From Occallatibacter sp. (GTDB lineage Bacteria; Acidobacteriota; Terriglobia; Terriglobales; Acidobacteriaceae): a stretch of 33,269 bases of DNA. Below, one piece after another: positions 8,564 through 16,251 of the stretch. The stretch spans positions 1-33,269 of the forward strand of contig JARLGE010000031.1 of assembly GCA_031296215.1 (NCBI GenBank), read 5' to 3'. Positions within the stretch are counted from its first letter, which is position 1. Each line of letters opens with the position of its first letter. A program made the translations under genes and the position numbers. The notes under the pieces are model-generated. The model was not told the DNA's origin. It saw nothing but the letters and a program-made list of their open reading frames with translations, and ran no database searches.

Positions 8564-9117
8564 GTTCAGCGCCTACCAGCGTTCTGCCGTCGCCTGCCCG
8601 CTACTACGGCAAGTATCGCGGCACCGTGCTTGTCAACATCGATCCCATGCAGATCGGGCGCATCATGGCGCAGGTGCCCGACGTGCTCGGCGAAACACCG
8701 TCCAGTTGGGCCATGCCGTGCGTCCCGGCCGCGGGCATTCAGGCGGGAATCTTCATCGTTCCACCGATCGGCTCGCAGGTCTGGATCGAGTTCGAGCAGG
8801 GCAACCCCGACTACCCCATCTGGAGCGGCGGCTTCTGGGGCATGGTGGCCGACGTTCCCATCTTCGCCTCCGCGCCTCCGGCCATCCCGCCGGGCCAGAA
8901 CATCGTGCTGCAAACCACCGGCCAGAACTCGATCATTCTCTCCGACGGCCCGCCCACGCCCGTCACCGGCGGAATCGTCCTCAAAGGCGCCAGCGGCGCC
9001 ATGATCGTGGTCAACGAAACCGGCATTTACATCTCCAACGGCCAGGGCGCCACCATTACGCTGATAGGCCCCGCCGTCGCCATCAACATGACTGCTCTAA
9101 CCGTTGTCGGACCTTAG
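8560..9117 (+). CDS. Baseplate spike protein, gpV/VgrG OB-fold-like
   Basis: A 185-aa protein. An N-terminal OB-fold region reads 'YYGKYRGTVLVNIDPMQIGRIMAQVPDV', then 'GSQVWIEFEQGNPDYPIWSGGFW', the hallmark sequence of phage gpV/gp5-type central spikes. The C-terminal ~80 residues are short regular beta strands ('GQNIVLQTTGQNSIILSD', 'ATITLIG') consistent with the trimeric beta-helix needle. It should assemble under the hub and carry the PAAR-like tip encoded next. ATG 8560 overlaps the hub stop at 8561-8563 (ATGA). Confidence 0.9.
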   Translation: MSSAPTSVLPSPARYYGKYRGTVLVNIDPMQIGRIMAQVPDVLGETPSSWAMPCVPAAGIQAGIFIVPPIGSQVWIEFEQGNPDYPIWSGGFWGMVADVPIFASAPPAIPPGQNIVLQTTGQNSIILSDGPPTPVTGGIVLKGASGAMIVVNETGIYISNGQGATITLIGPAVAINMTALTVVGP

Positions 9118-9162
9118 TCAGGCAACCAAACGTAGCCTCACTGAATTCAGCGCACCAAACCC

Positions 9163-9170
9163 AAAGGAGG
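9163..9170 (+). promoter_or_regulatory. Strong Shine-Dalgarno for the PAAR-like gene
   Basis: The sequence AAAGGAGG lies 8 nt before ATG 9179. It decides the start of the PAAR-like gene: the open frame extends upstream to a TTG at 9104 inside the spike gene, but that has no comparable site. It is among the best SDs in the operon, fitting a separately initiated small tip protein. Confidence 0.8.
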
Positions 9171-9178
9171 TTTTCAAC

Positions 9179-9499
9179 ATGCCGGGACCGATTCTTCACA
9201 TGGGCGCCGTGGTTACCTGCGCACACGGCGGGCAGGCTATCCCCACCGTCCCCAGCACCTGCGTCATGGTCTCCGGGATGCCCATCGCAACCATCGCCGC
9301 TCCTTATGCCGTGGCCGGATGCGCCTTTGTTCCTCCGGCCGGCAACGGCCCCTGCGTCACCGCACAGTGGGTGGTAGGCGCCGTGCAGGTCATGTCGCAG
9401 GGCCAGCCTGTCGCCATTCTCTCGGGCGTCTCCGTCTGTGTCCCCACCGGAACGCCGCTGCTTCCCGTTTCCTCTCAAACCCTTGTGCTTGCCACCTAG
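9179..9499 (+). CDS. PAAR-like spike-tip protein
   Basis: A 106-aa protein opening 'MPGPILHMGAVVTCAHGG', followed by glycine- and proline-rich short strands ('MVSGMPIATIAAPYAVAGC', 'GPCVTAQWV', 'VCVPTGTPL'). This fits the PAAR-like family of eCIS, which forms the sharp cone at the end of the central spike. Possible metal ligands in sight are H7, C14, H16 and further cysteines (C28, C48, C58, C87); which bind metal cannot be told from sequence alone. It lies between the gpV-like spike and the gp25-like wedge gene, the expected position. Start chosen by the AAAGGAGG SD. Confidence 0.88.
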   Translation: MPGPILHMGAVVTCAHGGQAIPTVPSTCVMVSGMPIATIAAPYAVAGCAFVPPAGNGPCVTAQWVVGAVQVMSQGQPVAILSGVSVCVPTGTPLLPVSSQTLVLAT

Positions 9500-9507
9500 T
9501 GATCGCC

Positions 9508-9867
9508 ATGAATGCAAACTTTCCCTACCAATTCGATGGCCGCGGCCGCACTCTCGATCCAGCCGGCGATTACCTCCGCCAACTGGTCGAGCAGGTCCTC
9601 TTCACCTCGCCCGGCGAACGCGTCAACCTGCCCGACTTCGGCAGCGGACTGCTGCAACTGCCCTTCGCTCCAAACAGCATGGAGTTGGCCGCCGCCACGC
9701 AGTTCAGTGTGCAGGGCGCGCTGCAAAAGTGGCTAAGCGGTCTTATCAAGGTTCAGTCCGTGGTCGCCTCCGCGCAGGAGTCCGTGCTCACCGTCACCGT
9801 CACCTACGCGCCCCTCGGCACCGGCGTCACCCAGGTGCAGACCTTCGTCTACGGAGGTCCGCAATGA
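9508..9867 (+). CDS. Baseplate wedge protein, GPW/gp25 family
   Basis: A 119-aa protein with the family's core: 'FPYQFDGRGRTLDPAGDYLRQLVEQVLFTSPGERVNLPDFGSGLLQLPFAPN'-type layout, including the conserved ERVNxPDFGSGL motif around residues 38-50. Equivalent to T4 gp25 and Pvc9, it anchors the sheath to the baseplate. ATG 9508 is preferred; GTG 9499, which overlaps the PAAR stop (TAGTG), is three codons earlier and equally possible since neither has a clear SD. The stop overlaps the next gene's ATG (ATGA), and GGAGGT at 9853-9858 serves that next start. Confidence 0.9.
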   Translation: MNANFPYQFDGRGRTLDPAGDYLRQLVEQVLFTSPGERVNLPDFGSGLLQLPFAPNSMELAAATQFSVQGALQKWLSGLIKVQSVVASAQESVLTVTVTYAPLGTGVTQVQTFVYGGPQ

Positions 9868-12800
9868 TCTACTCCTGCTGTGACGAAAACCGCCGCGCCG
9901 CTGTGCTCAACAACCCGGCGCTGAACGCCATCGATTACCTCGAGTTGCTCGACGATCCCAACCTCTACGGTTCGCCGTCCCAGCAAACCCTCCTCGTCAC
10001 TTGCCTCAAGCCGGCGCCCACCAACCTGACCACCGGCAACATCCTCATCACCGGCGGAGAGAGCATCACCGGCATCACCGCGCTCTGGGCCGGTCCGGCC
10101 GGACCGGCCTCCGCTCAGCCCGTGCAGATCGGCGTTGCGGTTCCCCCGCAAACTCCCGCCCAAGCCTCGGCTCTGGCATCCTATCTGGCAAATCTTCCCA
10201 ATGCCGCCAACATTCTTGTCATCCGCACCAGCGCCAAGGGCGACTTTTCCCCCTATACCCTGAGCCTCGTCAACAGCATTGCCGGCGCCACGTCCGGCAA
10301 CTTCGCCGTGGCCGAGGTTCTTCCCGGATTCGATCCGCAACTGGCGCAGGTCACCTTCTCCTTCAAGATTGACTGCGGCCCCTTCTTCGACTGCGCCCCC
10401 GTGCCGCCGGCTTGCTCACCTGCGCCACCCACGCCTCCGCCCATCAACTACCTGGCCAAGGACTACGGCAGCTTCAGAACCATCCTGCTGGACCGCATGA
10501 ACCAGTTGCTCCCCTCCTGGGGCGCAACCTCCGAGGCGGATCTGGGCATCGTCCTGGCCGAGCTGATCGCCTACGCCGGCGACCAGCTCAGCTACCACCA
10601 GGACGCCGTCGCCACGGAGGCCTACATCGCCACGGCGCGCAGCCGCATCTCGCTGCGGCGCCATGCGCGGCTGGTGGATTATTTTGTTCACGACGGGGCG
10701 AACGCCCGCGCCTGGGTCTGCCTCAACGTCTCCGTCCCCGTCTTCCTCGACCGGACCGTCACCCGGTTCTACACCTACGCTGCCGGCATGCCCACCCCGC
10801 TGCTTGGCAACGAACAGGCCGCTCTCGACGCCGGAGCGATTGTCTTCGAGCCCATGCAGGACGCCAACCTCTTTCCCGAACACAACACCATGCAGTTCTA
10901 CACCTGGGGCGACCTCAACTGCTGTCTGCCTCAGGGCGCAACCGAGGCCACGCTGGCCGGCTCATTCCCCAACCTCCAGGCCGGCGATGTGCTCATCTTC
11001 AAAGAGGTCCTCGGTCCGCGGACCGGCGATCCGGCCGACGCCGACATTCGCCACCGCTACGCCGTGCGCCTCACTTCGGTTGCCACGCTCAACGGCCAGG
11101 GCCAGCCGCTGGTCGATCCGCTCTTCGAGCAGGGAACTGGCGCACCCATCGTCAACCCCACACAGCAGCCCCAGCCGGTGACTGAAATCGGCTGGTCCAC
11201 AGACGACGCGCTTCCCGCTCCGCTCTGCCTCTCGTCGACATTCCTGAACGACCAGGGCGACACCCGGACGATTACCAATGTCAGCATCGTCCTCGGCAAT
11301 GCGGTGCTGGCCGACCACGGTCTCTCGATGCCCGCCACCCCGCTGCCCGCGGTTCCCGAGCCCACGCTGTTCTATCCGCCCTCGCCTTCAGCCAATCGTT
11401 GCGCGCCGCCCACCGCCCCTGCGCCTCTTCCCGTCCGCTACCGTCCGCAGTTGGCGGATAGCCCGATCACACAGGCTGTCTCTTTGCCGATGGCCGGCAG
11501 CCCGGTCACCACCAGCGCCGTGGCGCTCGTCGCCAACGGCTTTGTCAGCCTCTCGGACAGCAACGGCTACACTTCGCTGATGGTCGGCGCCGACTATCCC
11601 GCCGCCTGGCCGCAGTTCTTTGGCGTGCAGGCTTCGGTAGACACCGTCCACTCCACCTTCACCCTCTCGGTCGTGTTTTCTCCCACCGGGGATGCGTCCA
11701 CGATCGTTCTTGAAACCTTCGCCGGCCTCACCTCCACGGCCGATGCGGTTACCAAGATCGGGAAATCCCAGCTGATCGTTGCCAGCGCACCCGGAGCCGC
11801 CCCCGCCAAGGTGGCCGGTGTGCCCACCATGCTGTCCAACTCGGGCGCAGTCGATCTTATCGATCTGGATAGCGGCCTACCCTACCTCAGCGTCAGCCCC
11901 ACCCTTCCCAACACCTGGCCGCCACTTTTCTCTGTGCTGGCGCAGGGAAATCTCGAAACGCCGACAGAGTTCAATCTGCTTCTTCTCTACAATTCACCGT
12001 TTGGCCCGGTGGGTGGAGTGCGGCTTCCAGTGATCGTCGAGCAATTCAACAATGTTTCGCTGGCCAGCGTGGGAGCGACCTTCGCCACCGGCTCGGCGCT
12101 CCTTTCGGTTCTCACCTTCGACCAGGAGCCCAATCCCTCCCTTTCGGCCTTCGACTTGATGAACTACGACCCCTCGACGGCGGTTCCCTCTATCACTCTC
12201 ACCGGCTCGCTCCATGGCAATCAAACCACCTGGACCGCTGCACCCGACCTGCTCGCCGACGGCCCCACCGACACCAACTTCGTCGTCGAGATCGAGTTCA
12301 ACGGCGTGGCCACCCTTCGCTTTGGCGACAACACCAACGGCATGTCTCCGGCCTCCAGCACCGCCTTCACCGCCGCCTATCGGATCGGCAATGGCGCCGC
12401 CGGCAATCTGGGCGCCGAAAGCCTGGTCCACCTGGCTGCCGACCCGCGCATCCTCTCCTGCACGAATCCCTTGCCCGCCAGCGGCGGGGTTGACCCGGAA
12501 ACCTCCGCTCAGATCCAGCGTCGCGCGCCGCAAGCCTTTCTGACCCAGGAGCGCGCCGTGACGATGGCCGATTACGTGACCATGACCGAGGCCAACCGGC
12601 AGGTTTCAAGCGCTGCCGCCACCCTGCGCTGGACGGGAAGCTGGTACACCGTCTTTGTGGCGGCCGAGTCGGCCAACGGCGGCAGCCTGAGCAAGCCGCT
12701 GCGCAAGTCGCTGACACAGTATGTGAACCGGTACCGGCTCGCTGGACAAGATCTCAAGCTGGAAGGACCGGATTACGTCTCGCTGGTGATTGCGCTGACG

Positions 12801-13145
12801 GTCTGCGTCGACCCGGCCTACTTCAAATCCGACGTGCAGCAGGCGCTGATGCAGGTTCTCGGCTCCGGGCCGCAGCCCAACGGACAGCCCGGCTACTTCG
12901 CCGCGGGGAGGTTCCAGCTTGGCCAGAATGTCTACTTGAGCCCGATTTACGCAGCCGCCCGCACGGTCGCGGGGGTGACGACGGTGACGGCAACTGCCTT
13001 CCAGCCGCAGGCCGTGCCGCAAACCAACGCTTTCATTCAATCCGGCGAGATTCCGATCGGCCCGTTTCAGGTTGCGCGGCTCGCCAATGACCCCAGCCTT
13101 CCCGCCAACGGCCAACTGACCTTCATCATGCAGGGCGGAAAGTGA
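9864..13145 (+). CDS. Baseplate J-like protein 1 (Pvc11-like), with an internal duplicated insert
   Basis: A 1093-aa protein. From about residue 194 it has the eCIS J-protein signature: 'NYLAKDYGSFRTILLDRM', 'ADLGIVLAELIAYAGDQLSYHQDAVATEAYIATARSR' and 'LRRHARLVDY'. The C-terminal part carries 'LRFGDNTNG' and 'YRIGNGAAGNLGAESL' (about 817-855), then 'TQERAVTMADYVTMTE', shared with the second J gene. Gp47/gpJ-like proteins form the baseplate wedges that trigger contraction. Odd features are an N-terminal CC pair, a Cys-rich stretch near 170-187, and a ~180-residue beta-rich insert (about 553-732) that looks like two copies of one domain. ATG 9864 has GGAGGT 6 nt upstream and overlaps the gp25 stop. 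Confidence 0.9.
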   Translation: MIYSCCDENRRAAVLNNPALNAIDYLELLDDPNLYGSPSQQTLLVTCLKPAPTNLTTGNILITGGESITGITALWAGPAGPASAQPVQIGVAVPPQTPAQASALASYLANLPNAANILVIRTSAKGDFSPYTLSLVNSIAGATSGNFAVAEVLPGFDPQLAQVTFSFKIDCGPFFDCAPVPPACSPAPPTPPPINYLAKDYGSFRTILLDRMNQLLPSWGATSEADLGIVLAELIAYAGDQLSYHQDAVATEAYIATARSRISLRRHARLVDYFVHDGANARAWVCLNVSVPVFLDRTVTRFYTYAAGMPTPLLGNEQAALDAGAIVFEPMQDANLFPEHNTMQFYTWGDLNCCLPQGATEATLAGSFPNLQAGDVLIFKEVLGPRTGDPADADIRHRYAVRLTSVATLNGQGQPLVDPLFEQGTGAPIVNPTQQPQPVTEIGWSTDDALPAPLCLSSTFLNDQGDTRTITNVSIVLGNAVLADHGLSMPATPLPAVPEPTLFYPPSPSANRCAPPTAPAPLPVRYRPQLADSPITQAVSLPMAGSPVTTSAVALVANGFVSLSDSNGYTSLMVGADYPAAWPQFFGVQASVDTVHSTFTLSVVFSPTGDASTIVLETFAGLTSTADAVTKIGKSQLIVASAPGAAPAKVAGVPTMLSNSGAVDLIDLDSGLPYLSVSPTLPNTWPPLFSVLAQGNLETPTEFNLLLLYNSPFGPVGGVRLPVIVEQFNNVSLASVGATFATGSALLSVLTFDQEPNPSLSAFDLMNYDPSTAVPSITLTGSLHGNQTTWTAAPDLLADGPTDTNFVVEIEFNGVATLRFGDNTNGMSPASSTAFTAAYRIGNGAAGNLGAESLVHLAADPRILSCTNPLPASGGVDPETSAQIQRRAPQAFLTQERAVTMADYVTMTEANRQVSSAAATLRWTGSWYTVFVAAESANGGSLSKPLRKSLTQYVNRYRLAGQDLKLEGPDYVSLVIALTVCVDPAYFKSDVQQALMQVLGSGPQPNGQPGYFAAGRFQLGQNVYLSPIYAAARTVAGVTTVTATAFQPQAVPQTNAFIQSGEIPIGPFQVARLANDPSLPANGQLTFIMQGGK
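11521..12058 (+). repeat. Tandem protein-level repeat inside baseplate J-like protein 1
   Basis: Two beta-rich segments of similar design are encoded at about 11521-11735 and 11821-12058. Each has a strand with Asp/Ser (SLSDSNGYTSLMV versus DLIDLDSGLPYLSV), a Trp-Pro turn (AAWPQFFGV versus NTWPPLFSV), a strand ending in a hydrophobic run (FTLSVVFSP versus FNLLLLYNSP), and a final IVLETF versus VIVEQF strand. The second J gene has no equivalent insert. The nucleotide sequences are diverged, so this is an old duplication of a surface domain. Domain identity is unknown. Confidence 0.55.
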
Positions 13146-13152
13146 GAACGCG

Positions 13153-16100
13153 ATGAGTTGCAACGGAAACCAGAACTGCGACTGCGGATGCTGTTCCGGC
13201 ACGTCGGTCCAAACGCCGCAGGGCGAGACCAACCTGCCCGGCCTCAGCTCCATCGGCTATCGCACCGGTACCTGGGCCACGTTCAGGGAGTCGATGCTGG
13301 CGCGCCTGTCCAGTTCCGACTACCCGGCCCTGGCCGCGCTGAAGACCCGCGACGACGACGACCTGTCGATCGCATTGCTTGACGCGACGGCCGTGGTTCT
13401 CGACATTCTGACCTTTTACCAGGAGCGACTGGCCAACGAGAGCTACCTGCGCACCGCTACGCAACTCAACTCACTGAGCATGCTGAGCCAGCTCATCGGC
13501 TATCAGCCTTCGCCCGGCGTGGCCGCCTCGACTTATCTGGCTTTCACCATCAGGGCTGCCACCGGCCTGCCTCCCAACCCCAATACCACGGCGCTCACCA
13601 TACCCGCTGGAACCCAGGTGCAGAGTGTGCCTGGGCAGAACCAAAAGCCGCAAGCCTTTCAGACCTCGGCCGGCATTCTGGCCAAGGCCGACTGGAACGC
13701 GCTTCAAGTCCAGACCGGCATTCCGTGGGTTCCCGCCCAGGGCGACACGCAGATGTATCTTGGCGGCACCGGGACCCAACTCAACCCCGGCGACGCCATT
13801 CTGATCGTGGGCGACGAGCGTCTCAACGACCCTGCCAGCCAGGCCTGGGATCTCTGCCACATCGTCTCGGTCCAGCCGGACACCGTCAACCAGCGCACTC
13901 TCGTCGCCTGGGCCGAACCCCTGGGCAGTCACTCCTCAGGCCCTTCCAAGGTCAATCCCCAGGTCTTCGCCCTCCGCCAGCGCGCGTCGCTTTTCGGCTT
14001 CAACGCCATGAATCCCAACCTGCTATACGGCACCGCCGCGTACGATCAGATTTCCTGGATGCTGACGTGGGACGGCGGGGATTGGAGTTTTGGCACGGCC
14101 TTTAATACCCCGCCCTGGGACCTCGCCTCCAACAGCCTCATCGATCTTGACTCGACGTACTCCAAGCTCACCGCAGGCGGCTGGCTGGTTCTCATCGCGA
14201 CCATGGAGAATTACGCTGAATACGAAAAAAAGCAGTCGATGAGCTTCCTGGCAAAGTCACGGTTTGTGGAGGAGGCGGAGATTTCCGGCTCTGGCGTGTC
14301 GGGTTCCATCAGCGCGGGTTCCTCGGGCAGCATCGCCCAGAGCGTTTTGTACAACGACTTTCTTCAGATGAACCTTTACAACCTGACCCAGGTGGCCACG
14401 GTTTCTCGCACCGACTACGGCCTGAGCGCCAAGATCACCCGCGCCACGGCGGACACGAACGACGAGTTGAGCGACTTTTATACCGCTACCACCCGCTCGG
14501 CTGCCGCCCTGACCCAGAGTGAGCTGCTGCCCGTCTGCGAACAGCCTCTCGACCACCCTCTTTACGGCACGCTGCTGGATCTTGAAGTGCTGCGCCCCGA
14601 CCTGGTGGGCATTACCGCGGTGGCCGTCACCGGAAAGAATCCGAAGCTCACCGTCAACACTCCGGACATTTCCAACCCGCGTCCGGTCGTCTGGTTCGCA
14701 CCCAACGACGACCCCACACATCCCGTGGCGCTGGTGCAGGGCCAGGTTCTCACCCTCCTTCAGCCGCCCAATGCGGTGATCGACTCGAGCAGCAGCGCCA
14801 CCCCCGGCGCCATCCCCGCGTGGAGCACATCCAACGCCACTCCGACCCTGGCCGTGGCCGACGCGACCGGACGCACCGGCGCCATCAGCAACACTCCGCT
14901 CTCCTATTTCACGCTCACCGCGGCAGCCACCTCCGACCCGGTTGTGCAGGAGGTTGCCCTGGTCTCCGCCATCGTGCTGTCAACCGGCGCCAACTTCCCC
15001 CACACCCAGATCCAGCTCACCGCGTCGCTGACCAACGTCTATGACCGCACCGCAACCACCGTCAACGCCAACGTGGGGGCGGCCACCGCGGGCTCGCCCG
15101 TAACCGAGCTTCTGGGCAGCGGATCGGCGGCCCAGCCCAACCAGCAGTTCAATCTGAAGCAGTCGCCGCTAACCTACGTCCCCTCGCCCACTCCCGGCGG
15201 CAAAGTCAGTTCTCTCACCGTGACCGCCAACGGCGCCGCCTGGACCGGGGTTTCCACCCTCTACAATCAGCCCCCCACCGCGCAGGTCTACACCACCCTC
15301 AACCTCCCCGGCGGCAAGGCGCAGGTCACGTTCGGCGACGGCGTGGAGGGCGCTACCCTACCCACCGGCGCCAACAACATTCAGGCCAGCTATCGCGTCG
15401 GGATGGGCGCCGCGGGCAATGTTCCCGCGGGCGCCATCACCACCCTGGTCGATCGCCCCGTCGGCGTCGGCGGCGTCATCAACCCGCAGCAGGCCACCGG
15501 CGGCCAGGACGCACAATCCATCGGCGACATCCGCGCCAATGCACCGTTGTCGGTTCTCACTCTGGGCCGCGCCGTCTCCCTGACCGACTACCAGAACTTC
15601 GCCTCCACCTTCGCCGGCATCTCGAAAGCACTCGCCATCTGGATTCCCAACGGCGCCTACCGCGGCGTCTTCCTCACCGTGGCTTCCTCCAACGGCGCCC
15701 AACTGGAGCCCTCCAGCCAGACCTTCAGCTATCTGGTGACCGCGCTCCAGAACTACGGCAACCCCAACGTCGCCATCAACGTGGCCTCCTACTACGAAAC
15801 CACCTTCGGCCTGACTGCCCACCTCAAATACGACCCAGCCTATAGCCAGCCAGCTGTCCAGGCCGCCGTCATGGCCCTGCTGCAGTCCACCTACAGCTTT
15901 GCCAACCGCACCTTCGGACAAGGCGTCTCTCAGGATGAGATCGCCGCGCTGATCCAGTCCGTCCCCGGTGTGGTGGCAGTGAATGTGCTCTCGCTGACGG
16001 TGATTGGCAGCAGCAACGCGGGAGACATCGGCAGCGCCGCTTACTCGGTTGTGGCCTATAACACTTGGCAGTCGACCATCCTGGTTCCGCCTCTGCCGCG

Positions 16101-16251
16101 ACCGTGCACCGTGGCCGCGAACGGTATCTGCGCTTACATTCCCGTCGCGTCCACTCAGCCCGGCTCTCCTAAAACCGGTCTGCCCTACGCGGCCGAAATC
16201 CTTGTCCTCGACCCCGATCCCAACCACGTAATTCTGGGGACCATGTCATGA
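13153..16251 (+). CDS. Baseplate J-like protein 2 (Pvc12-like)
   Basis: A 1032-aa protein paralogous to the upstream J gene. It has the family's N-terminal 'LKTRDDDDLSIALLDATAVVLDILTFYQERLANESYLRTA' region (about residues 64-105) and the C-terminal 'VTFGDGVEGATLPTGANNIQASYRVG' and 'GAAGNVPAGAI' signature (about 724-765), followed by 'TLGRAVSLTDYQNFA'. It should form the other baseplate wedge subunit. The extreme N-terminus is unusual: five cysteines within residues 3-14 (CNGNQNCDCGCC), suggesting disulfides or metal binding. ATG 13153 lies 7 nt after the previous stop, with a modest GGAAAG SD. Its stop overlaps the next gene by ATGA. Confidence 0.9.
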   Translation: MSCNGNQNCDCGCCSGTSVQTPQGETNLPGLSSIGYRTGTWATFRESMLARLSSSDYPALAALKTRDDDDLSIALLDATAVVLDILTFYQERLANESYLRTATQLNSLSMLSQLIGYQPSPGVAASTYLAFTIRAATGLPPNPNTTALTIPAGTQVQSVPGQNQKPQAFQTSAGILAKADWNALQVQTGIPWVPAQGDTQMYLGGTGTQLNPGDAILIVGDERLNDPASQAWDLCHIVSVQPDTVNQRTLVAWAEPLGSHSSGPSKVNPQVFALRQRASLFGFNAMNPNLLYGTAAYDQISWMLTWDGGDWSFGTAFNTPPWDLASNSLIDLDSTYSKLTAGGWLVLIATMENYAEYEKKQSMSFLAKSRFVEEAEISGSGVSGSISAGSSGSIAQSVLYNDFLQMNLYNLTQVATVSRTDYGLSAKITRATADTNDELSDFYTATTRSAAALTQSELLPVCEQPLDHPLYGTLLDLEVLRPDLVGITAVAVTGKNPKLTVNTPDISNPRPVVWFAPNDDPTHPVALVQGQVLTLLQPPNAVIDSSSSATPGAIPAWSTSNATPTLAVADATGRTGAISNTPLSYFTLTAAATSDPVVQEVALVSAIVLSTGANFPHTQIQLTASLTNVYDRTATTVNANVGAATAGSPVTELLGSGSAAQPNQQFNLKQSPLTYVPSPTPGGKVSSLTVTANGAAWTGVSTLYNQPPTAQVYTTLNLPGGKAQVTFGDGVEGATLPTGANNIQASYRVGMGAAGNVPAGAITTLVDRPVGVGGVINPQQATGGQDAQSIGDIRANAPLSVLTLGRAVSLTDYQNFASTFAGISKALAIWIPNGAYRGVFLTVASSNGAQLEPSSQTFSYLVTALQNYGNPNVAINVASYYETTFGLTAHLKYDPAYSQPAVQAAVMALLQSTYSFANRTFGQGVSQDEIAALIQSVPGVVAVNVLSLTVIGSSNAGDIGSAAYSVVAYNTWQSTILVPPLPRPCTVAANGICAYIPVASTQPGSPKTGLPYAAEILVLDPDPNHVILGTMS

